This document shows positions 50,992 through 63,060 of a stretch of DNA of 64,000 nucleotides, in pieces. A program made the position numbers and the translations under genes. The notes under the pieces were generated by a model that saw nothing but the letters and a program-made list of their open reading frames with translations, was not told the DNA's origin and ran no database searches. Numbering within the stretch: position 1 is the first letter of the stretch; each line of letters opens with the position of its first letter. Source of the stretch: Clitopilus passeckerianus (taxonomy: Eukaryota > Basidiomycota > Agaricomycetes > Agaricales > Entolomataceae); assembly GCA_944990035.1 (NCBI GenBank), contig CALYLX010000135.1:62001-126000 (forward strand), given 5' to 3'.

Positions 50992-51674
50992 GGACCCTGG
51001 CTGTTTGCCCATCGCTTATAAAGTGTCATCAGTTACCTGGCCGTACAAAGGCCAAAGGGGCGAGGGACGCCGATCCCTACGAAAATAAGTATTTCGACAA
51101 TGCCTACACCTGACTACATACTCACACCAGCTGTGGGAGTCTTCCACTTCGTATCGCATGTTTGTCGTGAACGATCACGCAAAATCGTTTTGTGACAATT
51201 CCTATTCAATTGCTGATGGTGTACAGCGGAGTATGATATACATCAGCAAGAAGAGAAGGTAAACATTAATAGTAATACAACACCATCTGTAGGCGTCATG
51301 GCAGGCTGATGACTCACATAGCCAACAAGTAATAGAAACAGAAACAGAGCCGTTCATCTGTCTGCTGGGAGGCAAGCCCATAGGAGAATGTGCCATTTAC
51401 TAATAGATGGAATTCGCCCCGGCGTTCGGTCAGGGTTGGAAAACATCGAACCAGGGGGTGGAATGGGAGATTGAATACCGGATGAAGAGGTCTGTAGCCA
51501 CCGACAGTACTCTCAAAGAAAGGCGACCCTCGGATTACAGTGTCCTGATGACCCAATTTCTTTTTGGTCATCGTGATAACCAGATGTCGTTTGAAAATGT
51601 GAAAATAGTGTACATGGGGCAAGCAGAGCATCCACGGATTGGAAAGAAATCTAGAACGAGTACGAGGACGAACG
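50992..51674. other. Intergenic region between the two P450 genes
   Basis: About 680 bases holding the 3' UTR of P450 copy 2 and the upstream region of copy 1. A plus-strand ORF of 101 codons (51407-51712) runs into the 3' end of copy 2 on the opposite strand and shows no domain, so I do not call it a gene. Confidence 0.5.
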
Positions 51675-54042
51675 TCATGATTTCTGCTCTCGCACCGCAA
51701 TCTCAACCTTGAGTGGCAGCTGAGCACCTTTCTCAACCTGACCTTCGATTGTTGGGACCATCACGAGTGCGGCCTCCCTCCTAACTTTCTCAGCCTCCGA
51801 TGTCATGGAAAACTCAAAGTTCCCAATTAACTCCACGATGAAAGACTGTAATTCCGTCACAGCAAACCTCCACCCTATGCAGGATCTGTGCAACACGTTA
51901 GGGGACATTGAAGGGCAGGAACACACTTTCAATCATCTCTTACCTTGAACCACCAGAGAAGGTCATTCTGTGAGAGCCCAAGTCAGTGGCGTTGGTAGAT
52001 TGCTATCAGAATACTCACAAATTTCCGATAACACCAACAGGAGTCGTTGTTTTGACTCGATGATCTATCCATCTAGAAGGGTCGAACGTGTGTGCGTCCT
52101 CTCCGAATATATCTTCATCCCTAGAGTTTGATGAAAGATGAATTCCAGTCAGATGTGCTCCGAGGATATGGACATTAAATGTTAACCTGTTATAACAAGC
52201 TATGGAGGCAAGGATCCGCTGGTTCTTGGGAATCGGAAGCTCTGTAATTACGTTGCCGTCCATATCCACAATTGGCTTTGCCAACGGTAAGACGTCATCT
52301 CGTGTCGAACGCCGGAACATGGTGAAGACGACCGGATGCATCCTCAGCGATTCCTGGACCAGCGTTAGATCAAGAGGGTGGGTATGGATATGGGTGCATT
52401 ACTTTCAAAAATGCGCCCAAGTAGGGCATAGAATCAAAGTCCTTGGGCGTAAACTCGGATTCTCCTCGGTCAGCAATTTTCTCCTTCATCTCCCAAATCT
52501 CGTTACGTAGTTGGCTCTGCATGTCTGGGTGCCGAGATAGCTCCAACAGCATGAAGGACAGTGTATTGGCGGTGGTCTCGTGTCCAGCGAGCAGGGTATT
52601 ACTAAATAGCTTGTCGTTAGCATTCAGACTGATGTCTTGAATTGTGCTATCCATACCGCATCTGCGACACTCAACTCCTCCTCACTGAGTCGAATGTTTT
52701 CGCTCTCTGACCCATTTGCTTGGACTGTACGCCATACATCAGGTACTGCACATCGATACTGACATATCGCGAAGAACTTACTCAAGATCGTCAGTATATC
52801 CTTCTTGGCCTTTCCCTCAGCAATATTCTTCACTTTGGCGTGAATAAGATCACGGGCTGTATCATCCACAACTTTGGCCATTGACCTGATATGTTCCAAT
52901 TTCGGATTTGGTGCGTTGTCGTTAAGCCATCTCAAAATGGGGCCGGGAATGTACTGAGCAAAGTTTGCCGCGAAAATCTGACCTGCTGATAGTTTTCCAA
53001 AGGTATCGAGCCTATAGATACGGCAACGATATCAGTGTCTGGCCATCTTGAGCACTTGAAAGTGAGAGGCTGACATTACGTTCATATATGCTTTGGCGAG
53101 TGGGCTATCAGCGTTATCCATTTGACCGAACTCATAGTCAAAGGCAGCTGAAAATCAATCTTGGCTATTGTGATCAAACATCTGGATAGACATACGCACT
53201 TTTCCCAATGGAATCTAATGTTGCTCGATTCAGCCAAGGGGGTATATCGATAGTTGTTGATTCCTCGCCCGAAACTCTGATGATCTCTTTCCATCGTTCA
53301 GAAAGCTGCATACTGGCCTGAGCATACAAACATTAATACTCCTCGTCATAAAGACCCTCACCTTATGTGCGTCCTCGAAGAAGGTAGGGATACATGCCTT
53401 TGCTTGCGGCCCGCTGAAGCCCGGCAGCATGGCTTTCCTATGCCGCTTATGAACGTCCCCTATTATGAAAGAATCTTAGTAAACTTTGGTAGTTAAAATG
53501 AATAGAAGCAATTACCATCTGACCACAGGAGACCTCGGCCACCGACGAGGCGAGATAGCTCGATCCTTTCTGGCATCTTTAGGAAATAATAGCCAGACGT
53601 CTGGAAGATATACTGGAGAGCCTTCGCATCAGAAACCATCAGGACATCCTCCTAGCGGGAGAGGCTGCATGAGCTCCGGCTGGTAAGACCTACAAATTCG
53701 CAACTCACCCCAACCAATGACTTGATTCTGAAGACATTTCCGTATTCTTTCTGCCATTTGAATTCGATCTGGAAAATCGTTGGTCCCGAGGTTGAATCAT
53801 ACATAGGAAACACTACCCACCTCTCCTGCTCGCGATTGGAACAGCTCCCTGTAATTGCCTACAAAGAATTAGAAGTTAGTGTTACGCGGGCTGTGTGTAC
53901 GCTGCAATGTCCAAGCACCTAGTAGATACGATTCAGGCTTGGGTCCCCGGATATTTGCAACAGAAATCCGTCGAAACCTATTATATATGCTATACCCGAT
54001 GTAACCCGCTGCAAACAGCAGGATAACGTTCGAAAAGTTCAT
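51675..54042 (-). CDS. Cytochrome P450 monooxygenase, copy 2 of a tandem pair
   Basis: Same strand, exon layout and motif order as the preceding P450: N-terminal anchor ('MNFSNVILLFAAGYIGYSIY'), hinge 'NIRGPKPESYLLG', I-helix 'LLAGHETTANTLSFMLLEL', and haem loop 'MTFSGGSRSCIGWRFAVTEL' with the Cys ligand. The meander-region wording ('VDMDGNVITELPIPKNQRI') is close to copy 1 ('LDINGKEITELPVAKDQRI'), supporting a tandem duplication. All catalytic motifs are intact, so neither copy looks degenerate. It is likely a microsomal monooxygenase. Differences in the I-helix (GHE versus GHD) and haem loop show the copies have diverged, and substrates could differ. Confidence 0.9.
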
Positions 54043-54085
54043 GGTGAGGAGATCGTAATAATCATGGGTAAAAGGGGCCCACACC

Positions 54086-54094
54086 TTTATATAT
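54086..54094 (-). promoter_or_regulatory. TATA box of P450 copy 2
   Basis: ATATATAAA on the minus strand, 44-52 bases upstream of the start codon at 54042, the same element and spacing class as in copy 1. Confidence 0.6.
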
Positions 54095-54747
54095 CCCTGC
54101 CCCGAAGCGTGCAAATGTGAAGATGCTAACGACAGCTGTCAGTGTGATGCAACGATCCCAAATGATCCTAGATGATTACGTTGTTCTAATCAGGTGGCCC
54201 CAACTCTAACTGACACTCGTGAGCTCGAAGCTATCTGTTCGATTCTACCGTCGTTTGTAGGCATGATGCATGGCGGTCGGAGTATCCGAGTAGCTGTAAT
54301 TACATGCCAGAGTCGTTCATGAGATCTTGGGCGAGATCGGAGGTGTGGAGGTTCGTTCGACGAAGGATAATGTATTTTTACGTGGAAACCTGGTAGAGTT
54401 TCCTCCAGAGAAAGTTCTTCGTACGTGGGGCACGAAAACCTGCCGGTGGTACGTAAGCACCTCAAGTAGTTGTTCAAAGCGCCCGCCTGATCAAGGTCTT
54501 CTGGCTGAGCGCAGGTTTGCCAAACGCCTAAGCACGTTCATACCGGGAGCTTTTGAGCTTTTGAGCTTGCGAGCGATGCGAGATTCAAGTTTTTTTTTTT
54601 GGTTGGATGGTAGGAGCAGACAGCTGAGTTCCCTCCCTGACTAGCGAAAGCCTGGATAGGGTCACATGACCCTACCAAAAGCCATGCAGCGCTTGGCCGT
54701 GCTTTCGCCTGCGGCCCAGAGAACACGTCGGCCATCTCGTCTTCGAC
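54095..54747. other. Divergent promoter region between P450 copy 2 and USO1
   Basis: About 650 bases between divergent starts. It contains a T tract (54590-54600) and a short degenerate GAGCTTTT tandem near 54547. No gene seen. Confidence 0.5.
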
Positions 54748-57697
54748 ATGGAATTCCTCTCACAAACATATGTCGCTCTGCGTGGACCAACGGGAGCACC
54801 CCAAAGCGCAGCCGATATCATAGGGCGCTTGAGTGACCGGTTGTCACCTGCAACGCTCTTAGCTGATCGAAGGGCAGCTGTCCTTGCACTCAAGGGCCTT
54901 GCGAGGGATCACAAGCAGGATGTGGGCGATCGTGCCCTGCCAGGCCTCCTGGAAACGCTTGCAAACGACGCTGAAATTGACGCGGATATAGGGAAGGCAG
55001 TGATCGAAACTCTGCAGATTCTTTGCGACACCGAGGAGAACAATCCCCAGAGCAAGGAAATTGGCTTCAAGCACACCGACTTCATCTTGGAAAATGAGAA
55101 AGCCACCCAAACACTCTTTGCCTTGTTGGCTGATCAGAACTTCTACACGCGGTTTGCTGCACTCCAATTCCTCGGCCTTCTACTTCAGAATCGCCGTCAA
55201 CTCGTGCAGGGATATTTCCTGAAAGCTCCCGTGGGCGCAGGGAGTGTGATTTCAGCCCTTGAGGATAAGAGGGAGATCATACGAAATGGTATGCGTGAAT
55301 TTGACGCCTTATTCTGGTATCATAACTGACACTTGGAACAGAGGCAATGTCGATGATGCAGGCCCTCACTTCTCAAAACCCCGATATCCAGAAGGTCCTC
55401 GCGTTTGAAGGTGCATTTGAGAAGCTCTTCAACATTGTGAGCCAGGAAGGTGGCATTGAAGGAGGTGCTGTGTCAAATGGGGCACTTACGTGTATAGATG
55501 GGCTTCTCAGGTTCAATTCCTCAAACCAAGTATGTATGGTTCATGATTTCAAAGGACTCTTCTGATCGCTCAGGCAGACCTACTTCAGAGAAACCGCACT
55601 ACCTCCTGTACTATGCTCCCTTCTGCTCTTCCCTCCGACCATTCAGCTTCAGCAACCCGCACCACAAGAGTTTGCTTTACAGTTTTGGGATGAGCAAAAG
55701 CAAGGAAATGGCATCCTTGTTGCTGGCATCATGGGGATGCTTGTAGCATCGTCGAAAGGCACCGTGAGTTTGAGCGCATTCAAGCTGCATATCATGATGT
55801 TAATTGACCGCAGGCACAGGAAGGCCCCGCGTTTACCAGATGTCTGATCGAGATTGCTCTTGCTTCGAACGCTCCTACGCCTCTGAAGACCCAGGCGCTG
55901 CGCTTGCTTCCTCCGAATTTCACCTTCCCCTCCCCGAACTCACATTAACGCCCTACATGCCCGTACCAGAGACAAATGGCGAAGAATGGGATCGTCTTGA
56001 ACCCGCTTCAGCCCTCGATGTCCTTATTGAACTTGTTTGCATGGTGAATACAACGGCCTGGAGAGTGACAAACGTTACAAGGATGTACTGGAACTGAGAA
56101 CAGCTGCTGTCGGTGTGTTTGAGGTTGGTGGATCCGAAACACTGAATTTCATCCACTTATATCATTCCAGAACTTTGTTCGCAAAGAAGAGACAAGGTAT
56201 ACCATTATCCAAGCTATAGTTCCTCGGGAAGGTAACATCATCTTCTGTCTCTAATCAGGAATAGTCTCTGAGAATGCTCGTAGGAACATCTGGGATATCA
56301 CCGTTGTTGCATTCCTTGATAATGTCGCCGAACGCAACCCCCAATCTCGAACTCGCAAACGTGACATCGACCCATCTTTCAACTTTCCTCTTCTCACATC
56401 TTCTCCGTTCTTCATCGCGTGTAAAAGCCGTCGCTCGATCCATCACCCCCCCTTCAGCATCTTTCGCGACATCTCCAAATGCCACCAATCAGTTCTTCGT
56501 TCCAGCAGACGGCGGAGGTGCGCCGCCGCCACCAGAACCCGAAGATGAAGACCCACCACAATCCCTGCTTCAGATTTTGAATGAAAATTTGACTTTGGCG
56601 CTCCTGGCGCGAGAAAGAGCAGATGCTTCTGACCGGGAGTCGAGGGAGTGGGACAGATTGGTTGTTGGGTATCTGTGCTTGTTGGCTCAGTGGCTATGGG
56701 ATGACCCACCATCTGTTCGGGAATTCCTAGACGCTGGTGGTATGAGTACAGTAGGTGTCTCCTTGATGATAAGTGCGAGCCGTTCATTGACATTTTCCTG
56801 TAGCTGGTTGAACCCATTAACCAGAGTGGAGAGTCAGACTCTCTGGTGCCAGCCCTCTGCGTCTTCCTCCTTGGCATCTGCTACGAGTTCAACCTCGAGG
56901 CAGGGGAAATTTCGCGGTAAGCATGGTTCTCATTTCCCGCATGCTCAGATGTTTACTGAATTCGGGCCAACCACAGCTCGACAATTCATCCTATCTTAAG
57001 CCGCCTAGGGGTAGAAACTCTTGTTGGCCGCATGACACGGCTTCGAGAAGACGAACGTTTCAGAGCCGTGGGGCCTGATAATATCGTCTTATCATATGCC
57101 ATCGCTTCACATGGCCAGCCTTCTTTGAAGCCCGAGTCCACTGACGAAGGGGAGATTTGGTTTGACTGGTCGTTTGTGGACTTCTGGAAGTCCAACTACT
57201 GTGAGCTAGTTTATTTCGTATCCCCCCGATAACCCGTGGCCAATCACGTTCCTGCAGATACTATCCAGAAGGGCCTCTCCGTCGAACCCAATCAAGTTTC
57301 GTCTTCAGCAGGTATGTTGCGCTCTTCGTTGTATGCGCGCGATTGCTGATGCATGTTCTTAGGACAAAATGCTGAATCCGCCATGCTCATCGCCTCGTTG
57401 CGTGAAGTTATTACCAACCAAGCCGAAGAGATTGAGCAGCTTCGTAAGAAGGTTAAAGAGCTTGGTTCAGGAGGCAACGAGGTAGCTGCCCTTAAAGCCG
57501 AGGTAGCTTCCCTTACGAGCAAAGTCTCGGAGTCGGAGGCGAAGGCGAAGGATTTGGAGAAGGAACAGGAGGACCTTTTGGTTCTGCTTGATGAAGTCTC
57601 AAGCAAGAGGAAGAAGGATAAAGCAAGGCTGAGGGCAGCTGGCCAGGATGTCAGTGAAGATGAGGAGGAGGGTGATGAGGAGGATGAGGAGGAGTAA
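54748..57697 (+). CDS. USO1: Vesicle-tethering protein USO1/p115 family
   Basis: About a dozen exons, roughly 800 residues. The armadillo-like head starts 'MEFLSQTYVALRGPTGAPQS' and includes 'LADQNFYTRFAALQFLGLLL', 'LTPYMPVPETNGEEWDRLEP', 'LLARERADASDRESREWDRL' and 'PALCVFLLGICYEFNLEAGE'. A coiled coil follows ('LIASLREVITNQAEEIEQLR' onward), then an acidic tail (SEDEEEGDEEDEEE), the head-coil-acid layout of p115/Uso1. The protein tethers ER-derived COPII vesicles at the cis-Golgi. The coil here is far shorter than in budding yeast Uso1 and resembles animal and basidiomycete forms. The frame is broken twice, at the C run 55927-55930 and the T run 56036-56038. Adding one base at each restores the conserved reading ('FTFPLPELTLTPYMP' and 'ELVLHGEYNGLESDK'). 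Confidence 0.87.
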
Positions 57698-57897
57698 TTC
57701 CTTGGACTTTAGTTTTCTGTTCTTTTGATTGAGTAGTAATTGGATACCCTACCAATATCTCGCTAAACCAGTGTGGTTATATGCGGTCGTTCATATGGGT
57801 GTCACAAGTTGATAGACTAGTTCATTCCTTTGATCATCACAATATAACACCTTTCGAATACTTGGGAATTCTTTCTTTACGACAACCTTAGTACACA

Positions 57898-58532
57898 ATG
57901 GCTTATCGTCATTCCAAGAGGCGGGATGTACTAGCAACGTCCACCAACTATCCAATTCGCTCTACTCAGCCAGGGCCAGCGGAGCCAAAGCCTTTACCGA
58001 TTGCTACACCTGTGCCTCTTCCGTATAAGATGCAAAATCAAAACGTACTTCGAAGGATGATATCCGGCGATTCAAGTATGCATAGCTCATCCCTCTTTGC
58101 GAGCCTGCTAATGTGACACTGAATACTGGCAGAAATGAAGGCTCGGACCGTTTCATCTGTTGTGGACGAGCTAGAACACAGCAAGGGGTGCAGAACAGAT
58201 CAACGTTATCCCAATGTAAGCTGCTAGCGCATATAGTTGCACTTTGATACTAAGTCCTTGATACCGTGTACTCGTAGACCCCATCCACCATTGACGGGGC
58301 ATTGCGAGTGCTCCAGGCTCAGGCCGCTGAACCCACAATCCGTCTGGCATCACCAGCGACAATGATGGCGTTGACTGAGCCTTTTCTACTCGAGTGGGCC
58401 ATGAAGCCAAATATAACCTTGGTGGATGAAGCAGAGCCTCCAGTAAGCCCTCCATTGCCTGCAACTTCCAAGGATCCTTCGGAGATTGTACCAGACAGTA
58501 CTTGGCCGACTTGCAATTCCTGGGGCTACTAG
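57898..58532 (+). CDS. Small hypothetical protein
   Basis: Three exons, 57898-58075, 58133-58215 and 58278-58532, join in phase to 171 residues. The N-terminus is basic ('MAYRHSKRRDVLATSTNYPI'), followed by a Pro-rich stretch, a short helical part ('ARTVSSVVDELEHSKGCR') and a C-terminal half starting 'TPSTIDGALRVLQAQAAEP' and ending in 'PTCNSWGY'. There is no signal peptide, TM segment or known domain. Canonical splice sites, a good ATG context (acaATGg) and conserved-looking phases support a real gene, but nothing in it indicates a function. Confidence 0.55.
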
Positions 58533-58803
58533 TACTGCAATGAGCTTTGATGTCCGCTCTGTAGTCATAGTTTAGATCCGACTGCCATACAAGTTCCTCC
58601 TAGGACGTGAAAATTGAACGGTGGGCCAGGAAGTACTCTTCCTGACGCGTCTTCGTGACGTGTGCTGGTCGTTCAACCTTCGACGCGACGCGTTTCAGTC
58701 ACGTGGACGACTATCTCAGTCAGCTCGTGCATTGTGATTGGCTGGAGGCCCTCCAGTTCAACGTTGACCAGCAGTGTCATCGTACCATCTTCTCCATTTA
58801 AAC

Positions 58804-60018
58804 ATGGGCCGTTATGAAGACGAAGCAAACGTTCGTGGGCGTTCTAGGTCTCGCTCACCAATAGGCAGCTCTCGGGATGTCAAGCACGACGACCGAAGGC
58901 GCAATGATGACCGTGATTCACACAAGCACCATCAGAGGCGAAGGTCGAAGTCAAGGTCTAGATCGAGGCATGGTAAACACGGAAGAAGTCGCAGCAGGTC
59001 GAACGATCGACAAAGAGACCGGCGGAGGAGTCGCAGTCCCAGGAGGAGGTCAAGGTCAAGATCGGGGGATAGGTCTGAGTCTGCGGAAAGAGACCGACAA
59101 AAGTCGCATAGGCATGGAAGGAGAAGAAGCAGGTCGCGCTCTTCAGAGCGGTCCAGGTCAAGAGACAAGGACAGGAAACATCGGAGTAGGAAAAGGGATA
59201 GGTCCTCGAGCAATTCGGAGGATGAATCGGATGAGGAGTATCGACGGAGACGGAAGGAGAGGAAGAAGGAGAAAGAGGCTAGGAGGAAAGAGAAGAAAAG
59301 GGAGAAGAAAGAGAAGGTGGGCTCAATGTTTTCTTTCTTTCAAAGAATCTCTCACTCATCTACGAACAGAAGAAACATGGCAACAGCGCACAATGGGGAA
59401 AGTATGGAATAATTTCCGAGTCAGAGTATGTGTTTCTGGTTGCTCGCAGCTGAGATTGTACTCACTTTGCTTCAGTATATTCAATAAATCATCCGAATTC
59501 TATACATGGCTGGTTGAAGAACGCAAGATTAATCCGGAAACGATCTCGAAAGACCAAAACCGGAAAGAGTTTGCTAAATTCGTGGAAGATTACAACACAG
59601 GTGCGTATAGGACTTTCTTCCTTCATTTTCTCCTCCTGATCACCACTCGTGAACAAATAGCAACGCTCCCTCATGAGAAGTACTACAATATGGAGGCATT
59701 TGAGCGAAGAATGACTGCTCTCCGCTCAGGAGAACTTCTTCCTCCCACAGAGGATTCATACGACCCTAATGCGGACATGAAAGCCCTCAAAAGTGCTCAC
59801 AAACGGCGTGTAGTCGATCACGAGAGCTACCTTAGCAAAGAGCAGTTACAGGAACTCCGGAAAGTCCAGAACGAGAGAATTGAGGTAATTGCACAGGATG
59901 TTTTTTGGAGTATTGCAGCTAATTTGGTGTCATCTCTTAGGCGAGCAAGATGAAACTGCTTGGAATGGACGTCAAACAGAATATGGGGGTAAGAATGGAT
60001 GGTGTAGGCTTCGATTAA
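58804..60018 (+). CDS. RS-rich nuclear protein, probable splicing-related
   Basis: The first exon encodes 'MGRYEDEANVRGRSRSRS' and then about 160 residues of Arg-Ser/Arg-Asp/Lys-Glu repeats typical of RS domains. Later exons encode a non-repetitive part that looks conserved: 'KKHGNSAQWGKYGIISESD', 'NKSSEFYTWLVEERKINPET', 'LPHEKYYNMEAFERRMTALR', 'PNADMKALKSAHKRRVVDHE' and a Glu/Arg helix ending 'SKMKLLGMDVKQNMG'. RS domains direct proteins to nuclear speckles and mediate spliceosome contacts, so a role in mRNA processing is likely but inferred. I have a sense of metazoan and plant relatives of the C-terminal part but cannot name them with confidence. The end at 60018 assumes the GTAAGA after 'QNMG' is not used as a donor. 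Confidence 0.7.
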
Positions 60019-60412
60019 TGTTTGCAGACCAGTGTACGATTATATTTCTATCAATGTCATGATGCGCCCACGGTGCTGTTCCAGAATTTTTGATGCCTTC
60101 CTAGTTATGCTCATATGTCGATATGCTTTGAACCATGCAGCCTCTGTTATTCATCCGCCTCGAGCATTTAGGGCCTGGATGCCAAGGCTCGAATCTCTTA
60201 CAAACACCATACACGCGTCGCGAACTTTTGCGAGGTTTTGTCGCGTGAAATCCGGCGTCGCGTTCATTTTGTTTGCCGATGTTAGAAATTCTGGCTCTTG
60301 ACCCTGGGTCGCAGCAGAAATGACGTTTCGCCGGCGTCGACAAATCCGGTGCAACTGACGCTTTTAAGCACGGCGCCCATCGCTTTCGTTGGCGACAACC
60401 TCTGCCTTCACC
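60019..60412. other. Intergenic region
   Basis: 394 bases holding the 3' UTR of the RS protein gene and the promoter of the following reductase gene. No other feature seen. Confidence 0.5.
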
Positions 60413-62190
60413 ATGGCCAACAAAAACTACGATATCGTACTTCTCGGCGCTACTGGCTTCACTGGTTGCCTCATCACACGCTACCTTGTAGCTCATCCTC
60501 AGTTCAAGGATGGGCTCTTCACATTTGCTCTAGGCGCACGGTCTCAAAGCAAATTGCATAATCTAGTTCAAGAACTGGGACTTCCAAAGGAAGTTGGGAT
60601 AGTGACAATCGATGTTACTAATGCCGAGGACGTAGAACGAGTAGTGAAGCAGGCAAGGGTCATAATCAACACAGTTGGACCCTACTGGAGATGGGGAACA
60701 CCCGTCGTGAAGTGAGCATTCTGTTGATGTACTGGGCTGTAAAACGAGAGCTAAACGGGGGACTGCAGAGCTTGTGTCTTTAATGGTGTTCATTATGTGG
60801 ATTTGACAGGAGAAACAGTTTGGATACGGGATATCATCATGAAGTGAGTATATGCGCCTCTCCTGTGGTCAACCGATTCTGAACGTTTTCGAGGTTTGAT
60901 TATCTTGCGCTCAAGACTGGTGCAATCATCATTCCGTCATGTGGAATGGATTCGATACCTGCAGACCTTACGACTTTCATATCCAATAAAACTCTCAAAG
61001 CTCAAGGTATGTGTTCATTCGCCGGGCTGGGCAGCATGTCCATCGTTAATGACTGCCCTTTAGGCGACTACGATGTTCAGAGCTCCACCACAGCGTACCG
61101 GTTCAAGGGTGGTATATCTGGAGGAACATTCAGCACCATAATGGTGATGTTTGACGAGGTTCCTACGAAAGCTCGGAAAGAAAGCACAAAAGACTGGATA
61201 TTGAGTCCATGTATGCGCTCTTTTGACCTTCTCGCATGCACATCTCACCCACAATTCTCATAGTCAAGGGTCGACGGATCCCCCCTGCCAAATTCATTTA
61301 TAATCTTGGCCTGCCCAGAGAGCAACCTCTTATTGGCGCTTTCTTCTTCATGCAGCCAACTAACCGAAAACTGGTTCAGCGAACGGCTGGGCTCCTTGAA
61401 TTGCAAGCTCGCGATGGTATGTTGTATTGGAGTCCGTTCGCATGTGATTCTTCTTTATCTTCGTGACATAGCCACAGCAAATCCAGACGTCCCTACAAGC
61501 ATCAAAGAAATCGCCAAGAGAGAAAGATATGGACCGGCCTTCACTTACGATGAATTTATGGTGTGTCAGAATAGGTATCTGTCGGCAGCCATTACTGCAA
61601 CTTTTGCTATTGGTTTTGCAATGATTGCGCTTTTCTCACCGTTGAGGTGGGTGTTGAAGAAGTGGGGTCCTCAAAGTGGAGATGGACCTTCGGAAGAGTA
61701 CGTGTGCCCATGATGTTTCTGTCTTCTGCTCTAATATCGGATGCTTCTCAGGTCACAGAAGAACGGCATGCTTCTTTGCACAAACCATACCGTCTCGACT
61801 TCGAAACCGCCAGTGAGGGTGAAGACTGTCCTGAAGGGCCAAGGAGATCCTGGCTACTCACTTACGGCAGGTAAGGTCTTCGTTGCATCACTACGGTTCA
61901 AGGAATTAATGTCACGGACAGTGATGATTGCTGAGTCCGCGTTATGTATGTTACTTCCCCCCACTTCCTCATCGACATCCAAATCCTCCCTCCCATCCCA
62001 CTCGTCCCGCGGCTCTGATTCCCTTCCCCAGGGTCTACCATCTATGGCCTACAAGGGCGGAATCCTTACGCCCATGACAGCATTGGGCGACGTCCTCGTC
62101 ACTCGACTGAGGGATAGCGGCAGGTTTGAGTTCGAGTCTCAGATTTGTGGCGCCAGCTCTGGCTCGTCTGAGTCAAGGAAGGATATCTGA
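60413..62190 (+). CDS. Saccharopine dehydrogenase-like NAD(P)-binding oxidoreductase
   Basis: About seven exons in phase. The N-terminal Rossmann fold is clear: 'MANKNYDIVLLGATGFTGCL' contains the GxxGxxG dinucleotide loop, followed by 'VIINTVGPYWRWGTPVVKAC' and 'NGVHYVDLTGETVWIRDIIM'. A central part ('SCGMDSIPADLTTFISNKTL') and a C-terminal hydrophobic segment ('AAITATFAIGFAMIALFSPL') match the SCCPDH/YMR226-neighbour type of 'saccharopine dehydrogenase-like oxidoreductase' and bacterial trans-acting enoyl reductases, not lysine-pathway Lys9. Such proteins are membrane- or lipid-droplet-associated; the substrate is not established. The second intron begins GTGAGTATATGCGCCT, matching introns in two other genes of the window. 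Confidence 0.85.
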
Positions 62191-63060
62191 GGAGGCTGAT
62201 GACGAGGGTGACTTGGTACGAGGGCGATACGCGTCATCGAGCCTCTGGCAGTGTCCTGGTACCAATTTATCTGACGGGTTAGGGGCTGTTATGTCGAGAT
62301 GGGGTTAACTGTCTTTATTCTTATTTAGCTTGGCAATCGATGGACTATCCTTTTTCCGCTTCCGCCTCGATCTAAAGAAATAGTCACTATAGTGCTCAGT
62401 GCCGTTCCTTGTTTTTGGGACTGACAGCCTGCTCTGCAGTCGGTTGCCCAGTCAGATAACAGACTTCTGCGTTGGCTTGAATGAACAATATCGGGGCTTC
62501 TGCAGCAAGTAGACGATCTTACAGCCCCCATAAGCGGTATTGCATGAAAGATACGCCACCCAGTTGCGGTTGTTCGGACCGGAGCTTGACGACCTCTGAC
62601 AAACCTACCTTTGCTAATTTTCCCCAGATAAATTTTGGCACCCTTCCCCACACTCGATCGATCGCTATTGTGCGGGGCAAGGCTTCCATCGCCTAGGCAA
62701 GTTCGTCGGTCCTTCCTTTCTGATGAGTTTGAACGCGTTGAGAAGGCTAAAGGGATGGTATTTTACAGGGAAATGTTCAACGAAAGCAGCAGTTTCAAGA
62801 GCTGTGCTAATGCATTGCCGTGACATTTGTCTAGGTGGTCTTTACGGTGGAACTGGCGGAGGGGGTAAACCTATTCAGTACAGTATGGAAAGAGGTACGG
62901 GCAAGCACATGGTGCCTCCGACCGGATCTTCTGGCTATATTCCACGGTTCAGGCAGCGCGTCAGCACACAAGGGCACCTTTCTGGGATTTCTCGATCTTG
63001 AATTTAAAAGGCTTTAACGACACTTTCTCGGGATTCCACCCTCTTTCCCGGTTTATTTCC
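62191..63060. other. Intergenic region, 0.87 kb
   Basis: Between two genes on the same strand. Small ORFs lack domains and splice partners. It presumably contains the promoter of the GH16 gene. Confidence 0.5.

Noticed and set aside
51407..51712. Plus-strand ORF of 101 codons between and overlapping the P450 genes
   Set aside because: It overlaps the 3' coding end of P450 copy 2 on the opposite strand, lacks any domain and its codons mirror the minus-strand gene.
48586..54042. Secondary-metabolite gene cluster around the P450 pair
   Set aside because: The flanking genes are a desulfurase-like enzyme and USO1; no terpene cyclase, PKS, NRPS, transporter or pathway regulator is nearby.
54590..54600. 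T tract as an RNA polymerase III terminator
   Set aside because: No A and B boxes or snRNA-like sequence lie upstream; it is better read as a poly(dA:dT) promoter tract.
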